Counted from the stretch's first letter, positions 8,777 to 18,373 are shown. The stretch is DNA of 64,000 nucleotides from CAKRJP01 sp963634745 (GCA_963634745.1 CAVHCX010000014.1:1-64000), one strand, 5' to 3'. A program made the numbers and translations. The notes: generated by a model from the letters alone, not told the origin.

Positions 8777-9907
8777 CTATATTTTAGCTTTAAATCTGTC
8801 GTAATGCAAAGGACTCAGATCCACCGTAGTTTCTCCGGTTGTGATCAACTGGGCCAACTGGTCTGCCGCTCCCGGAGCGATACCGAATCCATGGCCCGAG
8901 AATCCACAGGCAAGGACCAAACCAGGTACTTCTTCAACATTTCCAAGCACCGGAACCCCATCTGCGCAGCGGTCCATCCAGCCTGCCCATGTTCTGACAA
9001 TTTTGGCCTTAGAAAGATCTGGGAAATATTTCATAATACCACGGCAAATACAAGGTGCTGTCTTTGAATAGCAAATCGGTGTCCCGTTATCTTTTGTATA
9101 TCCTTCCAGCCCCGAAGAGCCTCCAAAGACAAAGGATCCATGCTTTGTCTGGTGTCCATAGAAATCCGCTTCTGCCGTTCCCAGCATCTGGTCAAACATA
9201 TGGGGTTGAGCTTCTGTGACAAGGGCTTCCAGCATAGCTTTCTGCATTGGGATATCGATTCCCACCGTTCCTGCGATCGCTCTTGATTCATATCCTGCTG
9301 CCAGTACAACGGTCTCACCTTCAAAGATATCACCGGATGCACAGACTATCTGGCGAAGCTTCCCTCTGATCATTCTAAGCTCCACGACCTCTTCCCCGGA
9401 AACAAAATGTACACCCAGTTTTCTGGCTGTCTTATAATAACCCAGGGTGGTTGTCAGAGGATTTGCATGCCCGTCTGTGGGGCACCAGCTCGCGCAGGTC
9501 ACTTCTTCTGAGAGATAGGGATTGATTTTTCTCACTTCATCTCCATCAATCATTTTCACATCAAGGCCAACCTTTACAGCCCGGTCTGTCAGACCTGTGA
9601 GAATTTCTCTATGCTTCTGTGTTTTTCCAAGCCGAAGATTTCCATCCTGATGATATTCACAGTCAACTTCCAGCTCTTCTGAAAGTGTGGGCCAGAAATT
9701 TTTGATCCCGTACATCACAAGAGGAAGCTCTCTGGGATCTCGTCCGGACTGACGGACACCGCCGCCGTTTCTGCTGGATCCACCATTTCCAAAATGATCC
9801 GAACCTTCCAGACAGATTACACTCACGCCTCGTTTTGCAAGATAATAGCTGATGGCACAACCAATGATTCCACCGCCGATCACGACTACTTCTGCTGTTT
9901 TATTCAT
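8777..9907 (-). CDS. FAD-dependent amine/amino acid oxidoreductase (DAO family)
   Basis: 376 aa from the ATG at 9907, which is preceded by AAAGGAGGAGGG; an upstream in-frame start overlaps that site. The N-terminus has the FAD dinucleotide motif EVVVIGGGIIGCAISYYLA, and the C-terminus the second FAD contact GLVLACGFSGHGFGIAPG. This is the sarcosine oxidase beta / HcnC / opine oxidase B type, which oxidises secondary amines or N-substituted amino acids. It overlaps the BFD-ferredoxin gene by eight bases. Together with the next three genes it should form a membrane-independent heteromeric dehydrogenase; the substrate is unknown. Confidence 0.85.
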   Translation of the reverse strand: MNKTAEVVVIGGGIIGCAISYYLAKRGVSVICLEGSDHFGNGGSSRNGGGVRQSGRDPRELPLVMYGIKNFWPTLSEELEVDCEYHQDGNLRLGKTQKHREILTGLTDRAVKVGLDVKMIDGDEVRKINPYLSEEVTCASWCPTDGHANPLTTTLGYYKTARKLGVHFVSGEEVVELRMIRGKLRQIVCASGDIFEGETVVLAAGYESRAIAGTVGIDIPMQKAMLEALVTEAQPHMFDQMLGTAEADFYGHQTKHGSFVFGGSSGLEGYTKDNGTPICYSKTAPCICRGIMKYFPDLSKAKIVRTWAGWMDRCADGVPVLGNVEEVPGLVLACGFSGHGFGIAPGAADQLAQLITTGETTVDLSPLHYDRFKAKI

Positions 9908-10238
9908 GCGCTCCCTCCTCCTTTGCCTCATTTGCAAATATATACATTTCTATCGGACGCATGGGAACTCTCGAGCTGGCTGGTTCCAGTTCAGCCGGAG
10001 ATACTCCAAGCTCTCTGGCTACTATCCCTTTCACCAGCTTTGCACAGGTCTGTCCCTGACACAATCCCATTCCTGTTCTCAAATATCTGCGAATTTCTGT
10101 AATCGTCCACATACCTTCATGGACTGCCTTTCTAATCTCGCCCTTCGTGATTTCCTCACAACGGCAGATTAGCATATCGTCATCCGGCCCCGGAACAAAA
10201 GGACCTATATCTCTTGATCTGTCATTTACTGCATTCAT
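9900..10238 (-). CDS. BFD-like [2Fe-2S]-binding protein
   Basis: 112 aa. A bacterioferritin-associated-ferredoxin-like fold is indicated by four cysteines in LICRCEEIT (C-x-C) and GLCQGQTCAKL (C-x4-C). In HcnB and opine oxidase A proteins this domain is usually the C-terminus of the large subunit; here it is a separate gene, and the large subunit carries ferredoxin clusters instead. It overlaps the upstream large-subunit gene by four bases (ATGA) and the downstream flavoprotein gene by eight, so the three are translationally coupled. Confidence 0.82.
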   Translation of the reverse strand: MNAVNDRSRDIGPFVPGPDDDMLICRCEEITKGEIRKAVHEGMWTITEIRRYLRTGMGLCQGQTCAKLVKGIVARELGVSPAELEPASSRVPMRPIEMYIFANEAKEEGAHE

Positions 10239-11818
10239 GCCTTTTCCTCCTGAAAAAATCTTGCCTTCATTGCATATTCTTTCGGAACACGCATAGTAAG
10301 TAGGTTTGTTTTATCATATGCCTTATTGGTCTTTACAGAAACAACCTCTGCGTCACATACCTTCTGTCCATTTCTTCCAAGGGCCGCTCCCTTTGTGCCT
10401 GCCTCCGGAAGGGGAAGGAACTCATACGGAAGGGTAACGGTCGCTGTACCGTCGCCGCAGTCCTCATCTACCAGGAAAATTGCCTGACCGGAACAACTTG
10501 CCACACACATACCACAGTTGATACACTCAGAGCCTTCTACCACAATAGGAAGAGAAGTAATGTCCGCTCCTATGGAAATGCATCCCTTAGGGCAGGCACT
10601 CTGGCACGGATTACAGGGGATATTCTGTGTACACTCTATCACCGGATGCAGGCCCGCTTTATGAGTTACTCCCGGGAAGCGCTCAATCTCATCATCAGCA
10701 ACAAATCCATGTTTTAAGAGATTTTCGGAAACCGGAATGCCCTCATCTGTTTTTTCAATGGCTTTTCCTCTGTTCTTTGGTGCAAACATTCCCTGACGCA
10801 GACCATCCAGAGCTTTGTCAAGGTCCTCAAGCTGCCGATCCATCTCTGTTTTTTCAATATATCCCAGATACTGGGCTGCTGCGATTCCTGCCATGCGGCC
10901 TTCGATCATTGCAGAAGAAGCTTCCTCAATCCCGGATACATCACCGGCTACGAATACACCAGGAAGAGAGGTCCTTCCATATTCGTCACAGATTGGAACC
11001 TGTCCACCCCTTCTTGGATTGTCTTCCATTTTGCATCCTGCCATCTTCAGAAGCTGGGACATAGGGGAGAGCCCAACCGCCAGACAGACCGTATCCACAT
11101 CAAAATGCTTCTCCGTACCGGGAATAAATTTAAAATTGGAATCCACCTGGGCAATGGTAACTCCTGTGACTGCTTCCTCCCCTTCTGCCTTCACAATCGT
11201 ATGGGAAAGATAGAAAGGGACGCCGGTCCTGGCCACCTTTGCCGCATGTACTCCATAACCTCCGACACGGGGAGCCGCATCCACCAATGCCACTACCTCG
11301 CATCCACATTGCATCAGCTGAAAGGAAACAACCAGCCCGACATTACCGGAACCCAGCATCAGCACCTTCTTACCAGGCAGGATTCCATGGAGGTTCATCA
11401 TAGTCTGCGCCGCTCCGGCTCCGATCACACCCGGAAGGGTCCATCCCGGAAATGTCACCATATTCTCAGCTGCTCCCGTCGCGATAATAATCGCATCTCC
11501 TTTGAAATGTTGAATCTCTTGGCCTTTTTTTACAACAATTTCCTTGTCCTGATACAATCCAATGACGGTTGCATTCAGTTCCACCTCAACACCAGCCGCA
11601 TTGGCTTCATCCAAAAGCTGCTTGCCGATCACAAATCCTCTGATTTTTGCACGATGTTCTTTTGAGCCAAAAAATTTATGAATCTGTTTGAACAATTGTC
11701 CTCCGGGTTTCTCATTCTCATCGAACACGACAACCTTCAGGCCTCTTTTTGCCGCCTCGATTGCAGCTGACAATCCGGAAGGACCGGCTCCGACGATTAT
11801 TAAATCATATCTTTTCAT
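10235..11818 (-). CDS. NAD(P)/FAD-dependent oxidoreductase with 2x[4Fe-4S] domain
   Basis: 527 aa. N-terminal FAD motif LIIVGAGPSGLSAAIEAA; second Rossmann motif KVLMLGSGNVGLVVSFQL near residue 157; GVFVAGDVSG near residue 285. Residues 390-450 contain a bacterial-ferredoxin-like module (CTQNIPCNPCQSACPKGC and CINCGMCVASC). It resembles the A/alpha subunit of opine oxidase, HcnB or sarcosine oxidase, extended by ferredoxin clusters, which suggests electrons leave to a ferredoxin rather than to oxygen, as expected for an anaerobe. It is the second gene of the four-gene dehydrogenase operon. Confidence 0.85.
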   Translation of the reverse strand: MKRYDLIIVGAGPSGLSAAIEAAKRGLKVVVFDENEKPGGQLFKQIHKFFGSKEHRAKIRGFVIGKQLLDEANAAGVEVELNATVIGLYQDKEIVVKKGQEIQHFKGDAIIIATGAAENMVTFPGWTLPGVIGAGAAQTMMNLHGILPGKKVLMLGSGNVGLVVSFQLMQCGCEVVALVDAAPRVGGYGVHAAKVARTGVPFYLSHTIVKAEGEEAVTGVTIAQVDSNFKFIPGTEKHFDVDTVCLAVGLSPMSQLLKMAGCKMEDNPRRGGQVPICDEYGRTSLPGVFVAGDVSGIEEASSAMIEGRMAGIAAAQYLGYIEKTEMDRQLEDLDKALDGLRQGMFAPKNRGKAIEKTDEGIPVSENLLKHGFVADDEIERFPGVTHKAGLHPVIECTQNIPCNPCQSACPKGCISIGADITSLPIVVEGSECINCGMCVASCSGQAIFLVDEDCGDGTATVTLPYEFLPLPEAGTKGAALGRNGQKVCDAEVVSVKTNKAYDKTNLLTMRVPKEYAMKARFFQEEKA

Positions 11819-11880
11819 TTATGCCCTCCAATCAAAATATCTATGGGAACCCCCTTTCATCGGTGTTTCCCTGTCCCTGT

Positions 11881-12204
11881 TTATGCAAATGGTTTATCAC
11901 TCACACCATACTGTGTTTTCACATCCATCCCCGCCTTCAAGGGTGTAATGCAGGTTCTTACATTCGGCACTCCATCCACAACCATGACACAGTCCGTGCA
12001 TCTTCCGATCGCACAGAAAATTCCTCGCGGTTTATGTTCTTTCTTTGTATATCGGTGAACCATCACCCCCGCCGCTTTCAAGGCTGCCGCGATGGGTTCT
12101 CCCTCCATTCCTTCTAACTCTTTTCCATCAAATGTAAATTTGACAGCTTCTCCTTTTTCCTGAACGCCAAGTATCGGATGTTCTTTTATTCTTTCTGCCA
12201 TCAT
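11881..12204 (-). CDS. [2Fe-2S]-binding protein, HcnA-like
   Basis: About 107 aa. The cluster motif is in RGIFCAIGRCTDCVMVVDG followed by a fourth cysteine in VRTCITPL, that is C-x4-C-x2-C-x(11)-C, as in HcnA and the N-terminal domain of sarcosine oxidase alpha. Two adjacent ATG codons (12204 and 12201) follow AAGGAG; either is possible. It is the first gene of the operon, 62 bases before the large flavoprotein subunit. Confidence 0.85.
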   Translation of the reverse strand: MMAERIKEHPILGVQEKGEAVKFTFDGKELEGMEGEPIAAALKAAGVMVHRYTKKEHKPRGIFCAIGRCTDCVMVVDGVPNVRTCITPLKAGMDVKTQYGVSDKPFA

Positions 12205-12253
12205 CAACGCTCCTTTTCATATAAATGTTCTTCGGGTCAGTTTTCATTTGTAT

Positions 12254-12300
12254 AAAAAAAGATGCCGGGAAATCTGATCTCTTTCAGATTTCCTGACATC
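12254..12300 (-). terminator. Intrinsic terminator of the alpha-galactosidase operon
   Basis: Minus strand: a 17-base imperfect stem (GATGTCAGGAAATCTGA against its partner) followed by seven T. It lies 67 bases past the alpha-galactosidase stop. Confidence 0.88.
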
Positions 12301-12366
12301 CTTGTCTAAGTGATGTTCAAATAGTATCAGCAGAATCCTATATATAATTGTAAATTTCGGAACTAA

Positions 12367-14778
12367 TTATTCCATATCTGTTACTGCCTCCCCAGCTTCC
12401 ATAAAATACATCCTGGAAGCAAAGTCCGGAAAATGTCTCACCTGATCATTAAATCCCGTTCCTCCAAAGGCTGCTTTTAACTTCACTCCGTTATACATGA
12501 GGGTGTCTCCGTAAGCCGTAAGATCTTCCAGCTCACCGTCCAGCTTCACAAATTTTGCCATCAGCTGATGGGCCGGGGAATCCTGACGGATATGAACCGG
12601 TGCAACCGTGTTGATTAAATCTCCGAATTCTTTGATATTATATTTCAACTTTCGATTGTAAAAATGATACTTGCCCTCTTTATCAAGTCCCTTTGCATAG
12701 TAGACACCATACTGGCTATTGGGTTGTACCAGTTTTTGCAAATAGAGTCCTGCGGCCAGACTTTGGTCCTCGGATACCATGGTCCACTCGGTCAGATTGC
12801 CGGCTGTCCCTGCCAGTACACTTCCAAAACTTTCTGCCTCAGTAAAGCTTCTGCCTCGGTAGAAATTTCCAAACTGCAAGATCTTTCTCCATTTTTTGTA
12901 AAGAGCAATCTGCTCTTTCATAGCTTCTAGATCTTCTTTTTTTGTATCTTTTAAATTACATTCATATCCGAGAATTCCAAAAGCCGCCACCTGAAAACGA
13001 GTTTCCAAGGGGGTCACCCGCAGGGTCTGATGGTTGGGGCAGGAAGACACATGGTTACTAAGAACCGATGGCGGATAACCGTAGCTATAACCGGTCTGAA
13101 TCTCCGCCCGACAGAGAGCATCCGTATCATCACTGGCCCAGATCTGTGGGAAATAACATAAAATTCCAGGATCAAAGCGATTGCCTCCTGCGGCGCATCC
13201 CTCAAATAATATTTCCGGGAACTTTTCCGTCAGCTCCTTCATGCAGCGGTAGAGTCCCAGCACATAGCGGTGAAAGACTTCTCCCTGCTTCCCTGCCGGA
13301 AGATTCTGGGAGTAGGAATCACTGACAATCCGGTTCATATCCCATTTGACATAGCGGATGGGGGCGGATGAAAATAGTTTACTCATCTCATCAATGATAA
13401 AGTCCTGCACTTCTTTTCTTGAAAGATCCAATAATTTCTGGTTTCGTCCCTCTGCATGATCCTTGCCCGGAATTTCCATGGCCCAGTCCGGATGCTTTCG
13501 ATAGAGGTCACTGTCTCTACTGATCATTTCCGGCTCGATCCAAATTCCAAAATCCATGCCCAGGTCATTGATCTTTTTGCAAATTCCCTCTACTCCACCA
13601 GGCAATTTCTTTCTATTGGCCTCCCAATCTCCCAGAGAAGTCTTATCATCATCCCGCTTTCCAAACCAGCCATCATCCATAACAAAGAGCTCAATTCCTG
13701 CTTCTTTGCCTGCCTTTGCCAGGCTCAAAAGCTGTTTCTCATTGATGTCAAAATAACTGGCCTCCCAGCTGTTAAGGAGCACCGGTCGTTCCTTCTTCTG
13801 CCACTTGCCACGCACAATATATTCCCGAATAAACTGATGCATACACTGGCTCATTCCATTATAGCCCTCAGGAGAGTAGGCAAGGACCGCCTCCGGAGCT
13901 TCAAAGACTTCCCCCTGCTTTAGCTCCCAGCTAAAACTCCTGGGATTCATTCCGGTCACCAGTCTGGTTTTCCCGTAGCCATTGACCTCAAGCGCCTCAT
14001 AATGGTTGCCGCTGTAGAGCAAGTGGAAACCATAGCAGTCTCCCCGGTCTTCATTGGTCTTCTCCCTGCTGAGCATCACAAAGGAGTTGGCACGGTTGGA
14101 AGTGGTTCCGGTATAGGAGTCATTGACTAAACGACCTGCCTCAAGCTTGGTCTCATATTTTCGCATCTCCCTGGCCCAGGCTCCATGGAAATTGGTAAAT
14201 ACATAATCCGAATCCGCAAAATCCAACTGGCAGCTCATGAGACGACGAATCTCAACAGTTTCTTCCCCTTCCTGGCACAGTCTGCTTCTTCTGCAAATTA
14301 CATCGCAGTCCTCGTAAATATCATAGAAAAGTTCCAGAACCAGGCTGCTGTTTTTATCCTTCAAGCGGATTTTCAAATGGTCCCCTTTTCCGTCGTCCAC
14401 CGCATTTGGCAAAGTCTCCCAAAGGACCTTTTCTTTGCTGATTTCATATGAATCATAGACAAAATCCGAGGAGATACTTCCGTCTGCATAAAGGATCTCA
14501 ACAAAAGGTTCCCTGATATCTCCTTTTCCATAGGAAGACATTTCCAGGCACATATCTTCTAAGCTATAATTTTCATGGTCTCTGTCATAGACTACACTAT
14601 TTCCCGGCTGGAAAATATGCTGCTCCCTAAGCGGTCTAACAGCCTCCTTTAGAGGTTCATATAATCTGATCCTTCTTCCATAATATAGGTGCTCCATTTG
14701 TCCCGTTGGAAGCACTCCAAAGGCATAGGTTGTATGAAGGGTATTCAATACAAAAATACCATCTGCTGTCTGAATCAT
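12367..14778 (-). CDS. GH36 alpha-galactosidase
   Basis: 803 aa, slightly longer than the usual ~730. The catalytic nucleophile Asp480 is in YVKWDMNR, and the acid/base region is WASDDTDA (Asp550). The barrel also shows LLNSWEASYFD and MDDGWFG, and the N-terminal beta-sandwich typical of GH36 family enzymes occupies about 330 residues. It hydrolyses terminal alpha-1,6-galactose of melibiose, raffinose or stachyose, in the cytoplasm, since no signal peptide is seen. It follows the GPH symporter gene by 28 bases and ends the TetR/GT-B-like/symporter/galactosidase cluster. Confidence 0.92.
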   Translation of the reverse strand: MIQTADGIFVLNTLHTTYAFGVLPTGQMEHLYYGRRIRLYEPLKEAVRPLREQHIFQPGNSVVYDRDHENYSLEDMCLEMSSYGKGDIREPFVEILYADGSISSDFVYDSYEISKEKVLWETLPNAVDDGKGDHLKIRLKDKNSSLVLELFYDIYEDCDVICRRSRLCQEGEETVEIRRLMSCQLDFADSDYVFTNFHGAWAREMRKYETKLEAGRLVNDSYTGTTSNRANSFVMLSREKTNEDRGDCYGFHLLYSGNHYEALEVNGYGKTRLVTGMNPRSFSWELKQGEVFEAPEAVLAYSPEGYNGMSQCMHQFIREYIVRGKWQKKERPVLLNSWEASYFDINEKQLLSLAKAGKEAGIELFVMDDGWFGKRDDDKTSLGDWEANRKKLPGGVEGICKKINDLGMDFGIWIEPEMISRDSDLYRKHPDWAMEIPGKDHAEGRNQKLLDLSRKEVQDFIIDEMSKLFSSAPIRYVKWDMNRIVSDSYSQNLPAGKQGEVFHRYVLGLYRCMKELTEKFPEILFEGCAAGGNRFDPGILCYFPQIWASDDTDALCRAEIQTGYSYGYPPSVLSNHVSSCPNHQTLRVTPLETRFQVAAFGILGYECNLKDTKKEDLEAMKEQIALYKKWRKILQFGNFYRGRSFTEAESFGSVLAGTAGNLTEWTMVSEDQSLAAGLYLQKLVQPNSQYGVYYAKGLDKEGKYHFYNRKLKYNIKEFGDLINTVAPVHIRQDSPAHQLMAKFVKLDGELEDLTAYGDTLMYNGVKLKAAFGGTGFNDQVRHFPDFASRMYFMEAGEAVTDME

Positions 14779-14806
14779 CGGTCAATCTCCTTGTTTTTTA
14801 ATCATC

Positions 14807-16207
14807 TTATCGCATCTGCAATTGCTTTTCAATTTCCCTGGTTTTTTCTTCCGTCAAAATGTACTTCTTTTTAAATACCACAAGGCCCACAAAAAGTACA
14901 GCAATCGGGATCAGGGTCATACACATACGAAGCCCCATTCTACTAGATGTAGAAATGGCTGTCAATGCTGCTGTTTCATCTTTATTAATATGAAATACAG
15001 CGATTACCACGGAAGCCGCCAAGGCGGCAATACCGGATGCCAATTTTACTACAAAGGTTTGCATAGAGAAAATAACGGACTCGTCTCTTCTTCTATTTTT
15101 CCACTCCCCATAGTCTACCGTATTCGCCAGGAAAATCGTTACAATTACGTTCATCATACCGATGGCTGACATAATAAGATAAGCCGGAACCAGCAGGAAA
15201 TATACATTTTCAATTCCGGTAAATGTAATTCCCAAAAGAATCACATAGCCTGCAAATGCCATGCCAAAGCTTACATAAAAAATCTTCATGGTATTCATAA
15301 ATTTACGCAGCAAGGGGAACAAGAGCATCATAGCCAGGATCTGGAAGGCTCCCCCAAAGGTGTTAAATAATGTATAATTGTTCTGCCATGCCTCAGGGCT
15401 AAAGTCATATTTAAAGAAATAGATGACCAAATTGGAAGTGATATATAAGGCCGTGTTGATCATAACGATGGCAACTACCATGGTCATGGCCTGATCATTT
15501 TGGATCAAGGCCTTAAACATCTCTTTTACCGTGGCGGTCTCCATATTTACGGAGGATTTCTCTTTAATATTCAAGCATGTGATGCTGATGAAGACCACAA
15601 ATAAAATCGCAATAATAAGGGCAAAATACTTATAGCCCAGGCGCTCAATCTCTACAGAACTGCTTGCTCCGACAAGATTTCCAAGAGCCGTAACGCTAAG
15701 CACAGTAATGATACTGATAATAGCAGAACCCACACCTGCACAGGACCTGGCCAGGGCCGAGAGATTTTCTCTTTCTTTCCCGCTTTTTGTGAAGGCAGGA
15801 ATCATAGACCAGTAGGGGATGTCCATCATGGTGTAGGTTACGCCCCACAAGATATAGGTTACTGCTGCGTAGGCTACCAGGCCGCCTCCGTTTAAGGTCG
15901 GAGGTGCCGAGAACATTAAATATAAGATAATGGCATTGGTCAAGGTTCCCACAAAGAGCCAGGGCCTAAATTTTCCCCATTTGGTCTTTGTCTTTGCAAC
16001 AATAATCCCCATAATAGGGTCATTAAAGGCATCGAAGATTCTGGCAATAAACAGAATAATTCCCATTGCAACTGCGCTGACACCCATAATATCCTGGTAA
16101 TAATAAAGCACATAGGAAGCAGACAGCATATATACCATGTCTTTTCCTGCGGCACCGATTCCATAGGCGAATTTTTCTCTTCCCCCTAATCTAACTTTTT
16201 CTTCCAT
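14807..16207 (-). CDS. GPH-family sugar:cation symporter (MelB-like)
   Basis: 466 aa with about twelve transmembrane segments. The GPH family signature is present early: FAYGIGAAGKDMVYML and ARIFDAFNDPIMGIIVAKTKTKWGKFRPW, the latter region holding the Asp residues used for cation binding in MelB (paraphrased here by position 52-81). It should import an alpha-galactoside or similar glycoside. It lies 13 bases downstream of the GT-B-like gene and 28 bases upstream of the alpha-galactosidase, which degrades the imported sugar. Confidence 0.88.
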   Translation of the reverse strand: MEEKVRLGGREKFAYGIGAAGKDMVYMLSASYVLYYYQDIMGVSAVAMGIILFIARIFDAFNDPIMGIIVAKTKTKWGKFRPWLFVGTLTNAIILYLMFSAPPTLNGGGLVAYAAVTYILWGVTYTMMDIPYWSMIPAFTKSGKERENLSALARSCAGVGSAIISIITVLSVTALGNLVGASSSVEIERLGYKYFALIIAILFVVFISITCLNIKEKSSVNMETATVKEMFKALIQNDQAMTMVVAIVMINTALYITSNLVIYFFKYDFSPEAWQNNYTLFNTFGGAFQILAMMLLFPLLRKFMNTMKIFYVSFGMAFAGYVILLGITFTGIENVYFLLVPAYLIMSAIGMMNVIVTIFLANTVDYGEWKNRRRDESVIFSMQTFVVKLASGIAALAASVVIAVFHINKDETAALTAISTSSRMGLRMCMTLIPIAVLFVGLVVFKKKYILTEEKTREIEKQLQMR

Positions 16208-16220
16208 AGCTTTGCTCCTC

Positions 16221-17726
16221 TTAATTTTTGTTCTTATGATTCATTGCCAATTCAATGACTTTATAAGCCCCGTCATAGAGGCCCTGGGCCTTATTCTTTT
16301 TAATATTCTCACACATGGCAGTTAAAAGTCCTTGATCTTCCATAAATAGATCCAACATTTGCAAGGTGTGTGGGATATCCCGACACTCCTGGGTTCCGTC
16401 TCCCACCTCTGCAGAGTGGATCGCTCCCCACATTTCGTGTTTTCCCACTCTTTTAATAAATAGCTTAGGCACCGGGTAGAAGGCCAGCTCGCTTGGTTTG
16501 GTGACCAGCACGTCGCAGCTTCTCATAAGAAGATTGGTGCAGTATACAGCCTCGAAAATATTTTTGTGGTAGAACGCATGAACCCCAATAATGTCTGTTT
16601 CCGGATCCAAGGCTTTTTCTGCAAATCTTTCGGTCTCCTTCCAATTTTCAAAATGCTCTTTGGATACTTTCTTAAGCATTGGAATTTCTTCTAAGAGGTC
16701 CTCCCATACATTTTTATAATCTCCTACATTTACATAGAGGGCTACTTTTTTCTGCCGGATAGCCGGAAGCAAATGTTTAATAATGGCAGCAAAGATTTCC
16801 TTTTGGGCGCCTGCGCCTCCTATGGTAAGTAGGAAACGCATGGGCTGATCCTTTTCTCTTCTTGCAATTCTTGCTGCGCAATCCCCTTCAATATTACTTA
16901 CCAGCTCATGGTCAATATAATGTCCCGTGTAGACCAGGCTGTCTGCCGGCATGGGCTGATTTACCTTCTTTTTATTCATACCGTTTAGAATTCTGTAACC
17001 TAGGTAGGCATTGTGGCACTGGATGGTATGAATACTTCCTTCCGCCAAATGAAGGGCCATGGGCCAGTTATCAGGGATTGCATTTACCACATGCTCCATG
17101 CCTCCGTGGATGGCTGCCTGGGCCGGCCATACGTGAGTTCCTACCACCGGAATCTCTTTTGGAATATTCTTAAAAACCGGAGCCATAAGCTCTGCATTTT
17201 TCTGGTCCGCCGCATTGTAGGAGAGGGCCCGGAAGCCTTCATAGTTCATAGGCTCCCATACCAGTTTATTAAATACCGGATTCTTTGACAGCCTGGATCC
17301 CATAGAATAAAGATCATTCTGGGCACTGATGACCTTGGTGCAGGTCGTCTCCCCGTAAGAATTTAGATCCATCCAATAAGGGGTATAGCCCATAGCCTTT
17401 GCCGCAGAAGCCATGGCCATGGAGATCCGGTAATGGCCAAAGCCCATACGGATATTGGCTACGATAATCCCTTTTTCTGTATCAAAAGACTCCTGAAAAT
17501 CTGTATGGTTCGGGTCATAATGGGCATTAGACTCCAGATCTCCGATCATAAGATTTTGCACTCCCAAAGAATCCCCGATATAAGGATTTTTTACAATATG
17601 AACCTTATAATCTCTTTGCGAGTCATCTCCAAATTTTTTCCGATACTTATTCTTCGAATGGACGGCCTTCTGATAAGCCTCCTTAGACACCTTGTTTCCA
17701 AAAATCACTTTCGAACGATCCTGCAT
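16221..17726 (-). CDS. Uncharacterised GT-B-like protein
   Basis: 501 aa from the ATG at 17726, which has GGGAGGAAG upstream; a GTG 42 bases earlier has no ribosome site. I do not recognise a named family. Two halves are suggestive of a GT-B glycosyltransferase fold such as MurG or monogalactosyl-diacylglycerol synthase: IRMGFGHYRISMAMASAAKA near residue 90 (glycine-rich loop with the GHyr motif) and RFLLTIGGAGAQKEIF near residue 295, then VLVTKPSELAFYPVPKLF near residue 410. No membrane segment is seen. It sits between the TetR regulator and the symporter, so it may use galactose or a related sugar, or modify a lipid or glycan; this is inference. Confidence 0.6.
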   Translation of the reverse strand: MQDRSKVIFGNKVSKEAYQKAVHSKNKYRKKFGDDSQRDYKVHIVKNPYIGDSLGVQNLMIGDLESNAHYDPNHTDFQESFDTEKGIIVANIRMGFGHYRISMAMASAAKAMGYTPYWMDLNSYGETTCTKVISAQNDLYSMGSRLSKNPVFNKLVWEPMNYEGFRALSYNAADQKNAELMAPVFKNIPKEIPVVGTHVWPAQAAIHGGMEHVVNAIPDNWPMALHLAEGSIHTIQCHNAYLGYRILNGMNKKKVNQPMPADSLVYTGHYIDHELVSNIEGDCAARIARREKDQPMRFLLTIGGAGAQKEIFAAIIKHLLPAIRQKKVALYVNVGDYKNVWEDLLEEIPMLKKVSKEHFENWKETERFAEKALDPETDIIGVHAFYHKNIFEAVYCTNLLMRSCDVLVTKPSELAFYPVPKLFIKRVGKHEMWGAIHSAEVGDGTQECRDIPHTLQMLDLFMEDQGLLTAMCENIKKNKAQGLYDGAYKVIELAMNHKNKN

Positions 17727-17803
17727 CTTTTCTTCCTCCCAATTCGCATTCTTTATTGCTTGTACCACGCTTGCTTACTCTGCTGCCAGCGATTCATCAC
17801 TAG

Positions 17804-18373
17804 CTATTTCAATATGATCCCCTGCATCAAAATCGTAACCACCTCATCCAGGGCTTCCTGGTAGGAAATCTCATTTCGCACCAATACGTCCCGTTGGAAG
17901 AACTGTTCCAAGGTCGCCTCCATCATGGTCTTTAAAATCGTAATATTTACCTTGCGTATCTTTTTTTGTTGGATTCCCTCTTCAATCAATGCGATGGTAT
18001 TTTCCCAACCACTCTCCAAATGGTCCTGGACCCGCATATAAACCTCCGGATACTTGTCCCTCAATTGATACAACTGTTCCAAATTTAATTCCTTGTAGCC
18101 TTCCGGCAGCACCCCTAAGATACCTTGGATCTTCTCCACAATCCCCAGGGAATGATCCTTAAGCACCATCTGCTCACTTTCCTTGATCGAATCAAAGCAA
18201 TAATCCACCATCTGGGTAATCAGTGAGTTCTTATCTTCAAAGACGGTATAAATGGTCTTCTTACTAATACCAAGAAGGGCTGTAATATCATCCATGGTAA
18301 ATTTCAGTCCCTTTTCATTAAAGACCTGAAGGGTGGCATTCAGGATTCTATCTTTCAGCTGGGCATTCTCCAT
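17804..18373 (-). CDS. TetR-family transcriptional regulator
   Basis: 189 aa. The N-terminal helix-turn-helix is FTMDDITALLGISKKTIYTVFEDKNSL (described by its central part at residues 25-50), followed by an all-helical ligand domain. It is 77 bases upstream of the GT-B-like gene in the same direction and probably controls that cluster. A short palindromic stretch (TAGGAAACT...AGTTTCCTA) at 18389-18421 just upstream of its start is a plausible autoregulatory operator. Confidence 0.85.
   Translation of the reverse strand: MENAQLKDRILNATLQVFNEKGLKFTMDDITALLGISKKTIYTVFEDKNSLITQMVDYCFDSIKESEQMVLKDHSLGIVEKIQGILGVLPEGYKELNLEQLYQLRDKYPEVYMRVQDHLESGWENTIALIEEGIQQKKIRKVNITILKTMMEATLEQFFQRDVLVRNEISYQEALDEVVTILMQGIILK

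Noticed and set aside
17727..17768. Upstream GTG start for the GT-B-like gene
   Set aside because: No ribosome site; the ATG at 17726 has a strong one.
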